Source of the DNA: Margaritifera margaritifera
Taxonomy: Eukaryota; Mollusca; Bivalvia; Unionida; Margaritiferidae
Assembly: GCA_029931535.1 (NCBI GenBank)
Contig: JAQPZY010001625.1
Span: 2,116,001-2,180,000 of the forward strand
DNA length: 64,000 nt
Direction: 5' to 3'
The notes below the pieces were generated by a model. That model was not told the DNA's origin. It saw only the letters and a program-made list of their open reading frames with translations, and did not search any database. Position 1 is the stretch's first letter, and every line of letters begins with the position of its first letter. Of the stretch, positions 10,990 to 27,639 are shown piece by piece. Both the position numbers and the translations under genes were made by a program.

Positions 10990-13290
10990 GAAGATACCCG
11001 TACGGTACAGTGTTGTGATTAGGAAGTCGCACTCGTTTCTAATAGACGATCTAGTACACTTTATCCAAGGATAGACTAACGATCTGATGATCAGACAAAC
11101 GTACAATCATGTGTGGGACGACCATTTTGACACGAAAGTCTTGATCTTGACCTGTCTTTAAGGTTTCTTTCAATACGTCAAACTTTACAACTTGACTCGA
11201 ACGACAATTCAGTGTCAGTCCTTTTACTTTACATTTGGTTTGAAATTGCTTTTGTCTCGGTTTTTGTAGCCGTAATGCTTATAGTCTCTTCGGAATGTTC
11301 GTCGGTCCACGCTCCTAAACGTTTGTCTTCGATGTGAGAATGATAGCCTCCAGGGTGATTGATGTACATTAAATATTTTGGTGTCAAAGCAAAGGACACG
11401 GTCTCTTAAAGGATCCAACATGAAGTACAATTTTTAAGAGGCATTGGATGTCACGTTAAGCAGCAATGATGACACTCGTCGGAGGGAGGGAACAAACTCC
11501 ATGACTTCATCGTGATTCACCAAGATCAAATATTCGTATGATTTCCACGTGTTTAATGAGTTTTCGTTTATCGTCGATGAACTAAAAGTATTGACCTAGA
11601 TCCATCAAGTTTTCAGTCTTAGGCAACATCGGACGTTGAGCCGGTTTTCCTCACAAACAATTCAGCATGACCTTAGCAAATGGTCATCTTCTTTGTTCTT
11701 TTTCACGTGTTCCAAGTCGATGCCTTCCCGGGATCGCTACTATTGTTTAAATTGGTCTTTTGCTTCTGAATTGTGACACCAGGAAGAATAGCCGCTGGCT
11801 TCTTGTTTTCATTTCAGAAACTCGTTGATGTAACCTGAACAAATCCCTGATCTCCAGTTGTCGTTCTGTTGGTATTGTTCTGTGAAAGTAAAGTGCCAAA
11901 TTTAGCACTGTACTTTCACAATTGGTATTCACGACCGAGAGCATGAAACAATTCGACACTCACCCACGTTCCTCTCAAGGCGCGTTCTTGGTCATCGTGG
12001 TGACAAGGTTCGATTTACACCTTTGATTACGCATTTCAGCACACGTACGACATAAAGGAACATCAGTTTTCCGTGGCAATGATGGGTCAACTCGAGATGG
12101 TACAAGTCCGTTAATCAGACCCTCGTACTAACGAATGTGTTCAATGTCGATATGTTCTGTCAAACTGTCAAGGTGTCAGGTAGGAATATTTACACACTCA
12201 TGGATACAACGAACCAAAATTGATATATCATTTGTGTTCTCCTTGAGATTCGTCGGTTTAGTACAACAAGCGTGTAGCATTGGTCCGTCTCGAAACAAAC
12301 TGTTGCGAGGATTCAAAGGTTCGATGTCCATCGCATCGTAGTCTTCGACAATGCGTCCAAATGCTGGATCTGTTTTCAAAGGTCGATAGTAGTTGTGTTC
12401 CCACATTTCTACCACTTGGTATCCTTGATTTTTCAAACTCAGGCGTCGTTGGTAAGTTGTGTCGTACAAATCTTCCATGATCAAACCTGTCAAAGGATTT
12501 TCAGTTCTCAGTGTGGATAACACGTGGGCATCCATACAACAAACATCTCTGAAGTTCATACGCGATCTGTGGGTTTTCTAAATCTCAGTCATCAACGGAA
12601 TAAGATCCAATATTCTTCTCCCCACTGTGTCTAGCATGTTGTACCCACGTATCTTGAGTTTGACACAAGTAATGTAACCAATGCAAAACTTTGGCTGAAT
12701 ATCGACTTCTGACAGATTGATAGGATTGGGGTGGCATACTCACTCGTTTGTTATCGGGCATAAAACTTCTTTCAGTACACTGATCCACACGCTTTGGCAG
12801 TGGTAGAAGCTTCCTTCAAGGGATCGACACCTCCGTCTTGGAGAAATAACTGTCAAAGGTTTCCACAACAGCGTCATAAAATGTCTACATCTGACAGACA
12901 ATATTTCAGCATCTCCTTTTGAAATTCAAAAGGGTCTGAAGAGCGAGCTTAGTACCAAGCGTGGAAAGCTTCTCGCTGTTCTGTTTACATACCGTGGGGG
13001 CCGTAGTAATGAACTTCGGACAAATGCAGTAGCACCACGTGTTGATTTACTTCGGTATTGAAATAATGTGGAAAATAGACTTTAGCTATTTTCGTCATTC
13101 CAAACGTTTTGGGCATTTTACTCAAAGGCATAGCCATAAAACTCATGGAATCAATAAACTGTACGTCTCCCACTTTTATGCAAATGATTTTGGAGCCATT
13201 CATGATGATTTGCGGAATTATATTTCTTATTCTGAAATATATTACAAAAGAAATTTTGCCCGTCGTATCCCGAGAAATTGTGAGCAATGA
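10990..13290 (-). pseudogene. Protein-primed DNA polymerase B remnant (Polinton type)
   Basis: Successive - strand segments match the order of a Polinton-type family B polymerase. They are 13287-12985 (FIDSMSFMAMPLSKMPKTFG, YFPHYFNTEVNQ, exonuclease side), 12788-12585 (WLHYLCQTQDTWVQHARHSG), 12559-12176 (NPLTGLIMEDLYD, VVEMWEHNYY, DIEPLNPRN), 11959-11747 (MKTRSQR, finger region), 11430-11224 (RDRVLCFDTKIFN, palm motif C) and about 11220-10990 (LNCRSSQVVKFDVLKETLK). Frames change and stops occur between segments. The palm motif reads FDTK where the catalytic DTD is expected, so an active-site Asp is lost. It is multiply broken and not expressible as a polymerase. Confidence 0.8.
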
Positions 13291-13378
13291 CTGAAGCCTA
13301 GTTATGGCAGTGTCCGTAACGATACACCGCCTCTTCGTTCCAGGTGTAATCAGTGGGGTCTAAAATCCACTGAGCGAA

Positions 13379-13530
13379 ATGCGCCGGCACATCAGGGTCT
13401 ATGTTGTTTGTTCTACTGATTAGTCATTACAAACTGCATAGACCCAGATCTGCCGGCGCATTATGCGACGGTAGATCTTGGTCTATGGAGTTTGCAGTTG
13501 GTATCAGTTTATGCGCGAGTATATACGGTA
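13379..13530. mobile_element. Hairpin MITE, copy 2 (left-truncated)
   Basis: Retains the internal palindromic arms (CATAGACCCAGATCTGCC) and the right terminus (GCGCGAGTATATACGGTA). The left terminal repeat and outer arm are missing. It lies about 90 bp beyond the polymerase remnant. Confidence 0.8.
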
Positions 13531-16500
13531 ATTTTTTTAGCATTATTTTTACAATTGATGGTTTGATATTTTTGTAATCAACCACATTTTCAGAATCGTA
13601 ACACAAATCTCTTTAATACTGTTCTTTGTCTGCATTTTAACACAAAATAGAAGCATCCAGAGAATACTTTATGCTTGATAAATTGATTTTAGGTGTTATC
13701 AACAAACCAGGAGGAAAATATTCTACAACATGAACTTTATTTTCAGGAATTTGCAACTTTGTGTCATTCCTTTCAAAGTATAAATGATTACAGATTTGTG
13801 TCAATTTTACCATACTTTCATATGTAAAAACTTGTAAAGAATAGGCTTTGTCTTTATATACTTACATTGTTGCTTTCATGTTAAACTCGCTAAATATTTA
13901 TATCATATTTCTGAAAACATCTGAGTTCAATACAATGCATCTTTGTGCCACTATTCATAATGTGTTCAAAGTTCAAATTAGTATTTTGCGCTCGCCAATT
14001 GTCTTATTAGCCTGACTGTTGCAGTCAGTTTTAATTTATGAAATAATACCCTCAAGTCTCACTGTCTGGTTCAGTAATTTTACAATAGTGTATATAATGA
14101 CAGACATGGAATTCAAATTTATTGAAATTTCTATACGTGTTTATCTATTTACGTGATAAGAGATCGTACTATTTGCAATTTACTACTGTCCAGTGTGTCA
14201 TTGTGTCCACTATATATAAATTCAATTCATCTGACAGTTTCGTTTACCCAGACAACAGGATATTAATAGAAACAGGAGCAGAAAAGATTGGTTGCAATTT
14301 TGTACGTTGCCAAGAGAAACGCTTATCATGTACAATTTTAATGGTAGGCAGTTTCGTCTACTTCTATACATGAATCTCTCAATTTGTTCAAATGACTGCA
14401 CTTATTTATAATTCTTGTGCAAAGAATATATAATTTCCTAACACTGATTAAAACATAAGGGGGAACATAATTATTTATGTTATTATTTAACCTTGAAATG
14501 TCAGATAGTCTGAGTCTCGTTTCAATGAGTCACAGCAACCTAAATTATAAGTCGTGATGAGTCGAAGCAAAACTAAATTATAAGTCGTGGTGTCTCTAAC
14601 CAACAGTACTATGAGCTCATGAAGACAGAAGGAGTAAGCACCATATAAAATTTTATGAAAATGAGATAGTTTATGAAATTGTACCCTTTTTGACAATTTT
14701 CTGCCAACCAGCATTATCATAAAGGTCTTGATACACTTCGTGTAAGTTTATTTACGTTTCTTCCAGATTCACGATGGAATCTCTCGAGTCGAAGAGAGTT
14801 TAAGCACAACTGTTGTCCGAAACAATATCAGCATATACCAATATTTGACGAATATGCGACAGATATTTGTTTCTAATGATTTCCTATTAGATTGTATATA
14901 ATACACAGTTATCATTTTAGATGCCAGATATTACATATATAATTTGTATATTTATCTGTATAACTCAGATCAGTGTTGTATTATATTGTTCAACGAAGGT
15001 TAACAGCTTATAAAGAAATCTTATTTCTGGGAAAACAGGTTGTAGTCTTTCTAAAAATAAAATAGCGTCCGCTCTTTGGGGATTGAAGTTTACTAGCAAT
15101 TGTTTAGAACACTTTTCAATCATTTCTAAAGCATTGTTAAGCACATATTCACTTTATCTTTAGTGTTAGGTGAAAAATAACATTATGAGCTACCATCAAT
15201 CAAAAGTCTCTTAAAACTCAACAAGTCATATTAGCTATATCACTGATATATACAAAAATAACAATGGGCCTTGTACAGATTATCAAATTAGGAAGTTACT
15301 TGACAAATTCTCTCGAACTCTATGAGCAAGGTAGTTTTTTTTTAATCAATTTATTACAGGCGATTCTACTAAGTTTGTTTAATATGCAAATAAAATACCA
15401 TTATGAGAAATGCAGTCAAAGGCTTTGAAAATATCAACGTGTGCCAACTATTCCGTATTTAATTAAAAAAAACTAAAGTAAAATAAATATGACCAGATTA
15501 GAACTTCCAAAACATTTCACTTAAGTACATAAAAGCTCAAGATTATATATTTGTCTGCAAACGGAATAAGATTCTAATCTAAACTTAAAAACAATTTTCA
15601 CATCTGCAGTAATTCTATATTTCATATTAGAAATGTATTTTCCTATGTAAATAAAATGTGGAAACAGGCAAGACATATTTAGAATCTTTACCAATTAAAA
15701 CTTTTGATATATTATGTTCAAAAAACGCCTGCAAATGATTGACTTGGATTTATTTGTAATGTTTTGACAGGACAATTTAATATTAGAAGGAGCTGAGTAC
15801 ATAAACTGTGTTAGCATAGAATCGCGTCAGTTGCAAAAGTAACGAAAATAAAGTAGGATTGTTAAAAGTATGGAGTCAATCGAAATTCCCGTGCAAAATA
15901 AAAACATGGTTTGCGTATACAAAAAAGTGCGCATATTCTGTTTATTTCATTCTCTGTTTGAGATCGATCAGTTAAGAGATGTTCATTAATAATGAAAACT
16001 TAAGAAGGCTTACACAAAACACCTTTTGTTCCTAGAAAGGTACGTACAAATCTCTTAAATCAACGAGTGAACATTCCATGGACAGAAAAACAAACTTCGA
16101 AATGAAAATGGATGGACGAAACTTTCGTACGAGCAGGGCATCACATGATTGAGGTAATACAATTATGAGTTAGACTCTGCAAGAAGCAAATTGTTTATTT
16201 GAGGCACAAAATAAAGCAACTGTAGCTGACAGAATTTCGATAGACTTTATTGTGACAAAAAGAACAACATTATCTCTGCATATACGAAATAGCTCACATG
16301 GTTTAGCTTTCCTACAAACCTTAGTAGACACATCCAGCTAAATTTAGTAGACACATTCAGCTTTATTTTCAAAGTTTTCAAAGCTGTTAATCGAGTTTAG
16401 GTATGTTGCAATATTTCGTAAATCTTGTATAGATAAGTAAATTCGTTTAGTTAATTTGTATTTTCTTTCGGTTTAAATAGGGGTGTATACGTTTCTGCGT

Positions 16501-16836
16501 GGTTTTCTTACCTATTTCGGTACATAGTACTTTAATTTTGGTTCTTTTGTTTCGATTTGGTTGCAACTTTAAGGTTCTCATTTTTCGGTTTGAATTACAT
16601 CGAGACAATGACAAATTCAGTGATTATTTATGAAAATGAAGAAGACAAAAACCATCATGCATCATGATGAATGATCCATGATATTTAGCTCAAACATTTC
16701 TATATTGAAAGATGTGATTTTAATTATAATGCACAAATAATTATCAGGATGTTAAAATGAAAAGAAAAAAATTTAAGAATTGTCCCGAATTATTTTTTCA
16801 AAGTAATCATTTTAATCATGCAATAAGCAACATATT
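13531..16836. other. Intergenic, nothing recognised
   Basis: AT-rich sequence with short unconnected open stretches. I see no motif, RNA gene or transposon I can name in these 3.3 kb. Confidence 0.55.
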
Positions 16837-17482
16837 TAAGGTTACCGTGTTACATATAGACATACTACTTTTATAACATAGTTAAGGTTACCGCGTTACT
16901 GCTAGATATTCTACTAGTATAACATATTTAAGGTCACCGCGTTACTGCTAGATATTCTACTAGTATAACATATTGAAGGTTACTTTGTTACTGCTCGATA
17001 TTCTACTAGTATAACATATTGAAGGTTACCGTGCTACTGCTAGATATTCTACTAGTATAACATATTTAAGGTTACCGTGTTACTGCTAGATATTCTACTA
17101 GTATAACATATTTAAGGTTACCGCTTTACTGCTAGATATTCTACTAGTGTAACATATTTAAGGTTACCGTGTTACTGCTTGATATTCTACTAGTATAACA
17201 TATTTAAGGTTACCGTGTTACTACTCGATATTCTACTAGTATAACATATTTAAAGTTACCGTGTTACAAATAGACATACTACTTGTATAACATAGTTAAG
17301 GTTACCGTGTTACAAATAGACATGCTACTAGTATAACATATTTAAGATTACGGTGTTACAAATAGACATACTACTTGTATAACATAGTTAAGATTACCAT
17401 GTTACCAGAAGATATGCCACCTTTTTCTCGAATATGTTATGCCGATAGGATATCTACCGGTAACACGGTAACCTTAAATATG
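16837..17482. repeat. 46-bp minisatellite closed by an inverted unit
   Basis: About 13 tandem copies of a roughly 46-bp unit (TAAGGTTACCGTGTTACTGC TAGATATTCTACTAGTATAA CATATT). Units at both ends carry an alternative ACAAATAGACATACTACTTG interior. The array ends with one copy in opposite orientation (about 17428-17482: GTTATGCCGATAGGATATCT, GGTAACACGGTAACCTTAAA). Confidence 0.9.
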
Positions 17483-17735
17483 TGTTTCAAGCAGTCGAAT
17501 AGTTTTTAAGAGAAACTTGCTGTGTTTTTAATATCCTTTGTGTCCTATAAAACAGCAACATTGTCGAAACAATTATGTACATCAAACATTCTCAGATGTA
17601 GGGTATCTGACATCGAAGTCTCCATGCCTTACCCTATTGCAAACATGAAGAATTTGACACATTATAATATTTTATATAATCTGGCGACATTTTGTTTTGC
17701 TCTGTAATTGAATATCTATTAAAAACTACATATTA

Positions 17736-18243
17736 CTAAATTGTTTTGCATGGACATAGCAGGAGATAGCTCTTAATTAAATTTCCTGCCTTGGCAAGGA
17801 GTTGCATACTTATGTTAAATATTTTACCTGTAATGCTCCAGACCTCTGCATCATGCATAGCGGTCGGCCATTCATTCGCGATAAAAATATTTGCAGCACA
17901 GAACGTGAACGTTGTCGGTCTGACCCTCCAAGAAATGAAAAATACTTCGGCTTTGTATATCTTACGCATTCACTTTTTCCCCGTCAGTTCAAAGGTTTAA
18001 TATCTAGAGATGACGGTCGAATATTAACCACACTAACTTTAGCTTAATAACTCAGATAATGCATTTAATAAATAAGGAAATAACGATTTCGAAGGAGTTT
18101 TTGGCGATCATGTTCCTCATTATATTACCATGTATCACCTCCTTGTCAGGTATAAAACTTGCTTCTCGTACATCCAAACCCGTGTTTCTGCCAAAAATTT
18201 TATAAAACAAGAAATGGTACGCGGAGGCCTGGGCGATTTGCAC
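17736..18243 (-). pseudogene. Possible PIF/Harbinger-type transposase remnant
   Basis: On the - strand the segment 17969-17736 reads TFTFCAANIFIANEWPTAMH followed by DAEVWSITG. It resembles the region of Harbinger-type DDE nucleases in which a strand with (N)(V)xx(V/C)xxxx(R/I)F is followed by (W/Y)PG(S/A)xHD(A/S). The upstream segment 18243-18052 (GRNTGLDVREASFIPDKE) is open in the same strand but I cannot place it. No intact gene or terminal repeats are seen. The call rests on one motif. Confidence 0.35.
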
Positions 18244-19025
18244 TTTGTCATTTGGGGCAACAGTTAGGCTTCGCTAATGAACTTCTTCCATTTCCCAACT
18301 GTAGTTGCAAAACTTCAACTTACTCTAGGTTTTAAAAAGTGAATTAAGAGGCCATAGATACTAATTATTTACTTGCACATGTTTTGATTTGCTTTCTACT
18401 TATGACAATTTTACATTCTTTAGAGTGCAACTGGTACCGTCCATTGGTTACACAGTGAAATTTATCATTGTATTTCAATATTGAATGTTCTGGTCAAACA
18501 CTTAAAAGCTTACTCAGATTAATAAGCAAATCTGCATTCACTCCTAAAAAAAAACAACAATTTAATACTAAAATCACTTCAACGTACTTCAATGATTGTC
18601 TCACTTGTGAAATCCACCCATATCGTCCATTTCGGCCTTTTAAACTTTTAGAAAAACTGGGTGTTTCTGGCTATAAATAGTACTGACAGCAGGTAGTGGC
18701 GTGGCAGTTTTCACAACAAGGCCAACTTTCATGCTTAGTATTCAATCAATATTAGATGTAGAGGTCAAAGGTCATGTACAAAAGTCTGTTTTACACTTTT
18801 ACCCCCGAACATTTACCTCTCCCTTAAATCGTGATCAAGTAGTACTGTGTACATATGACTATGTTGGATGTAATTAGTATATTACACCATATCAGGTAGA
18901 GAAGCTTTCAGGTCCAGCACGATATGTAACCACATCGTCAAAAACCGACACTGAGACGGCAAGAGCAATGCTCTATTCGTTGCTATCCAAAATCTCAGAT
19001 TAATGATTTGTCGTGATATATGTAT
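18244..19025. other. Intergenic, nothing recognised
   Basis: No gene, repeat or RNA feature recognised. Confidence 0.5.
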
Positions 19026-19660
19026 TGTTACGACTCTAGATCTTAAAATATGTAACAGAAAGAAAGTGAAACCAAGAAAATAAAGTAAATTCAGCAAGCA
19101 ATTTATTTCTAGACAGTTCGATGAAAATTCAAAAGACACTTACAATTTGTGAGTTAAATTCCAAATAATACTAAATATCCTAATCACGAGATCAAAATAA
19201 TAGAATGTTCCGAATGAATTCCAATAGCCTTTACTGTACTGATGTACCACAAAGATGTAATCCAGAACTGTATTTGTATGAGTTCACATAAATCCCAAAA
19301 TCATGTTTCAATCCAAAAATCAATGAGCACTTTAGTATATCCAATGAATATTGTAAACAAATAATTCCTCAAATTATATCTGATTTCAACAACACAACTG
19401 TAATTACTAAAATAGACTCCTTACAGACTGATCTTTAGAACCGGAATTCTAGAATAGGCATGAATTTGTTTACCAAAATCTGTATATAAATGCACATGCC
19501 TACATGACCTATGTCACTACAGAATATGAGTAATTCTAATGGAAAAATACTGGCATACCTGACATATGTCACAAAAGTCTAATTGAGAAATGGCTATGAA
19601 AATACTGGCCTACCTGAAACATGTCACAACATACAAGCATGGTCAAAAGCTAAGTATGTA
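19026..19660. repeat. Dispersed LTR-like repeat, copy 2
   Basis: Begins TGTTACGACT like the copy at 3108 and shares the same ordered blocks (TATGTAACA, ACTTACAAT, CCGAATGAA, CTTTACTGTACTGA). Its right part has two copies of AAAATACTGGC.TACCTGA.A followed by TGTCACA. Right end approximate. Confidence 0.4.
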
Positions 19661-22332
19661 TTTTCAAGTAACCATACAACTTAAAATTATGGACAAAATT
19701 TAAATATATAAACATTATACATAACGGTATGAGACTGGAATGTATTGGAAATCATCCTAGCTTATTTACATGCTAACTTGTCTACCCGAACGTTCGTCAT
19801 CCCGAAGAATTATTTTCGTAATCCTTGTTTACATATTAGAAAAATATGCTTTAAAGAATATTACAGCAAAAATCTTAAACATTTGCTAGAAAATTAAAAC
19901 ACGGAATGCCTGTCAAGTTTCTCAAACATTAAAAGAGTTAACATAACCTTAAAGACTATAATTTGGACGTCTTTTACTCAGAATAAAATAATAGAATGGG
20001 TTCACGTTTTACCAAAGCTAATTAAGTGATAAAGGTACACAAATCAATAGACACTGAAGAAAACGGATTAAAAATATGGATAAATCGTTTTAGATTACAT
20101 GCCAATTTATACATTTTAAAGTCCTAAATTTAAATTGGGTCAAACAGAATTTCGAAAATACACAATAATTTTTGCAATAGGCTATTTCTTATGCTTACCT
20201 AGGAAATATTTAATATAGGCAAATATTTTGGGTGATTCGATCGTTTACATACTGAAGGTAGGGACACGGATGGCAATGACTTTTAACATGAATTATCTCG
20301 GCATGACCAACAAGATGGCAGATACAAAGTTCAAACGATTTTGAAGATTAAAAGTATCAACGGCAACGAGAATACATTCGTGAGCTGGAAATAGTATGAT
20401 GAATAGTTTAACAGTTGAGAACCAATTAAAGGAATCAATTGAAATTCATAAATAAGAACATTAAAGGGCTCGAAAACACTAAGGAAACACAAAGAGACTA
20501 ATTGTCTAGAATGTAACAGATGTCTTAAAATCTGTGCATTAGAAAATGAAAGAGTTAAATCATGCACAGCATGCAAATTTCTGTTACTCACAAAACCAGA
20601 AAATAAAGAAATTACATATAACACCGTCACAAATAAAGAACTCATTGGTACACATGAAATATTTGCTAAGGTAACTTCAATGTCCTAGCATGCTAATAAA
20701 TGACCTCACTGAGGAAATTATAAGAGATACCATTCATAATACGAAGTTGATTAAAAATCCATCTGATTATGGCACAAAAACAGATACAATGTAAAAACTA
20801 AAAGCTAGTTTGAATTTTTTAGCAACCTAAGGAGTAACGAAAATCATATAGATGTCGATGCAATTATGGAGGCATTCAAATTTCTCTCAAAATGTTTACA
20901 TAGAAGGTTTGGACATTACTTTATCAACTATGCATTTTTCCTGGACAATATCTTACCCATGGATAATTTGAACCCGTCCATAAAACCTTAAATTAAAAAA
21001 TGCTTACTTTAAAATTAACCACAATCAGTTGATATGGGACAAATGCTAGATCATACGAATGAAGAAAACTCCAGTAAACTTTTCACACCGTGTATATAAA
21101 CAGATTTTGAAGATGAACTTTCGTTGCAGAACTTTCATACGATATCAAATAGCAATTAAAGTAGTTGAAATGTGTTACCAAATGCAACACAGAAACACTA
21201 ATAGAGAAAATGGGAAAAACGAAAAACTAGATACAAAGAGATACAAAGACTGTGTAACAGAAAAGAGGTCAAACTGGTATTACAGTTGAGAAAATTAAAA
21301 TATTTGCGGTAAAAATCACACGTAAATGCGGAAAGCAGTAAATAAAGGGTCAGTATAATCGTACATGAAAAGACAGTTTCACACCAGTGTTCTCACACAT
21401 AAAAAATAATGCGCTAGGCGCAATATGCTGACAAGTATTTTAATAGTATTTTGGGGGTTTATCGATGATGACTTATGGGATAGACATCGAAAAACACTCA
21501 AAGAATTTCATGTTTGTATTGATGATAAATATTGTTATGATGCTGGAGATCTTAAGTTTGGTGTTGGTCTGGCAAGAAAGGATACTTGATAAGAAATGCA
21601 AAACCTCTTGAGTTTCAATTAGCAGGCGCAACAGACGCCGATATTCCAGCTCCTGGTATTGATTTGAGATGTAACAAATTGGTGAGTACTGCATCTTATC
21701 ATGTTTAACTATATTACTGATCCCAATATTCTTCAAGGTATTTAATAATGAAAGAAACATTTGCTACACTAAAACTCAATACACACCAATGAACACTTTT
21801 GATAACTACACTTTACAATTTGACATTGATGAATCTATTAACATATACAGTGCACAGAATAACATGGGGATTCTAGCATAATCAATTAAACTGGGAGGTT
21901 TGGATGTCAACATCTGATTGTGAAATTTTCTACTGACACTTAACAAACAAAAAAGAAACAGGTTTACAGATTCAACATTCACTTTCAAAATAAGAAAACT
22001 GTTGTTTGAGTGAAAATACATTGACTGGTTCAAGGTGATTTTAATCATCTCACTATTCACTATCTGAATAGATATTACACAATTTAACATTGTGCGTAAA
22101 AAATTTAACATTCCACCAAATCATTACTGGAGATATATCAAGGGAAAAAATAAAAGTGTTATAGATGATGATATATGTTGCTTGCAGAAATTTGAACTAA
22201 ATGACCAATAAAGAAATAATTTTTTGTTCTGATAAACAATAAAAAGGAGAACCTTGTAGTGATATTTTCAGATTAAACTGTTATGTTATATGATTAGTCT
22301 TCCATTCCAGCAGATAAAGATGAGCCAACAGA

Positions 22333-22336
<4 letters not shown>
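19661..22336 (+). other. AT-rich sequence with unrecognised coding-like remnants
   Basis: No intact gene. On the + strand around 20480-20660 a short region reads ETNCLECNRCLKICALENER followed by VKSCTACKF, a regular Cys pattern suggesting a decayed zinc-binding segment. A further + strand stretch around 21059-21289 is basic and Asn/Lys-rich. Stops are frequent. I do not recognise a family; it may be an old transposon. Confidence 0.25.

Positions 22337-22402
<66 letters not shown>
22337..22402. repeat. (AT)n microsatellite
   Basis: About 33 TA dinucleotides. Confidence 0.97.
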
Positions 22403-22405
<3 letters not shown>

Positions 22406-22507
22406 CTTTAAGGCCATATTGAGATATTAATTAATACACGATGCTTAATGATCTTTAATGCTGTATTTGTTAGTTTCTTTACTAGAGACACAAAATGGTA
22501 ATTGTGT

Positions 22508-22660
22508 AGGCTTTCGTCTTTGCGCGATTATGTCGGCGCGCTTTTGTCCTGCATGCTTTTGTCCTGCACGCTATTGTCTTTGCGCGCTTTTGTCCTGCTC
22601 GCTTTTGTCTTTGCGCTTTTATCGGTGCGCTTGTGTCCTGCGCGCTTTTGTCGGGGTGCC
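22508..22660. repeat. Imperfect GC-rich 15-16-bp repeats
   Basis: About ten imperfect copies of a unit like GCGCGCTTTTGTCCTG or GCTTTTGTCTTTGC, in an otherwise AT-rich region, followed by a short GT-rich tract. Confidence 0.8.
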
Positions 22661-24429
<1,769 letters not shown>

Positions 24430-24839
24430 CATATAGACATATAGCGACTGAATCAATCTATCTCAATGGTCCCACACAATGGTTAGTACAAATAGAAAGG
24501 AAAGGTTTTAAAAGAAATAAAAGCCTAAAACTGTACAGGACTACGGTGAGATTAAACCGTCGGTGGAAGTTCAAAATTAATTTCAGCTCCTAAAAGGTTA
24601 ACCCAGAATTGTTATCTTTTTTGTCTTTTTTTTTCTATCCGCTTTTGACCAGATGTTGCACTCAATACCAATCACTGCCAATTGATCTTTACTGCAGTTT
24701 GTGCTAAAATATTTAGACAGATGTTGTATCTGTCTTTGCAGTCGTATGTCCGAAAATGTCTCCCCCCCCCCCCCAAACGAGTAAATTTCCTTCGGTTTCC
24801 ACAACATACAAGCAATACACTACACAAATCACATGTTTG

Positions 24840-25190
24840 CATCTCATGAATTATTTTGTTTAATTTTAAGATTCCTGAACATTTTCATGATTTTAACTAG
24901 GTCGGAATTAATTAACAAATCACACACCTTACAACCATTAAGCTGACACTTAAAACAACCAGGTTTGTTGATACTCTGTCGTTTGGATCTTACTAAACTA
25001 TCCTCTATGTCCTTATTCTGTTTATAAGCTGTAACCAATGTGCATGTTACAAAAGCTTTAGGAAATTGTTGTTGTTGCAAATCACTAAAATTTTGTCCAG
25101 CATACTTCGATGCAGATGCTGAACGCCTATTGAAATGAACAATGAACGAAAGTATTTCTTGAATTTTGCTGTGCATATTTATTTTTTTCT
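24840..25190 (-). pseudogene. Penelope-like retroelement fragment
   Basis: A 110-codon - strand segment contains LVRSKRQSINKPGCFKCQLN followed by GCKVCDLL. This is the Cys-containing linker (LVR(S/A)K...PG.F.C....CK.C) between the reverse transcriptase thumb and the GIY-YIG nuclease of Penelope-like elements. The preceding FPKAFVTCTLVTAYKQNKDI fits the same region. The GIY-YIG part is not recognised downstream and the 5' RT part is absent. Confidence 0.55.
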
Positions 25191-25392
25191 TAATGCGTTA
25201 GATTTCATTTTCCAAAGTTTGTATATTTTGTAATCTCTTTCTCGTAGTCCTTCGAATTGCAATGTACAAACGTCATCGCAGTCTTCTTCTCCGTGACAAA
25301 TTCAGCGGAACCTCAGTATATGGGATTTAACAATGCTCCTAAATGTATATCGTGAAACAGATACCGTCACTTAAGAGTGATGAATGCATGCA

Positions 25393-25472
25393 TGCGTGCA
25401 TACATACATACATACATACATACATACATACATACATACATACATACATACATACATACATACATACATACA
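25393..25472. repeat. (ATAC)n microsatellite
   Basis: About 19 copies of the tetranucleotide CATA/ATAC, preceded by a CATGCATGCATGCGTGCATA-like start. Confidence 0.97.

Positions 25473-27639
<2,167 letters not shown>

Larger units (their letters stand above)
8800..13290 (-). mobile_element. Decayed Maverick/Polinton (adintovirus-like) element
   Basis: On the - strand, in order, are remnants of a protein-primed family B DNA polymerase, a BIR-domain protein, two copies of an unidentified segment and a packaging-type ATPase. Polymerase plus ATPase is the signature pair of Maverick/Polinton elements and adintoviruses. Integrase, protease and capsid genes and the terminal inverted repeats were not recognised, so this is a partial, multiply frameshifted copy. 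A hairpin MITE abuts the polymerase side at 13379. The composition is less AT-rich than its flanks, as expected of foreign former coding sequence. Confidence 0.75.
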
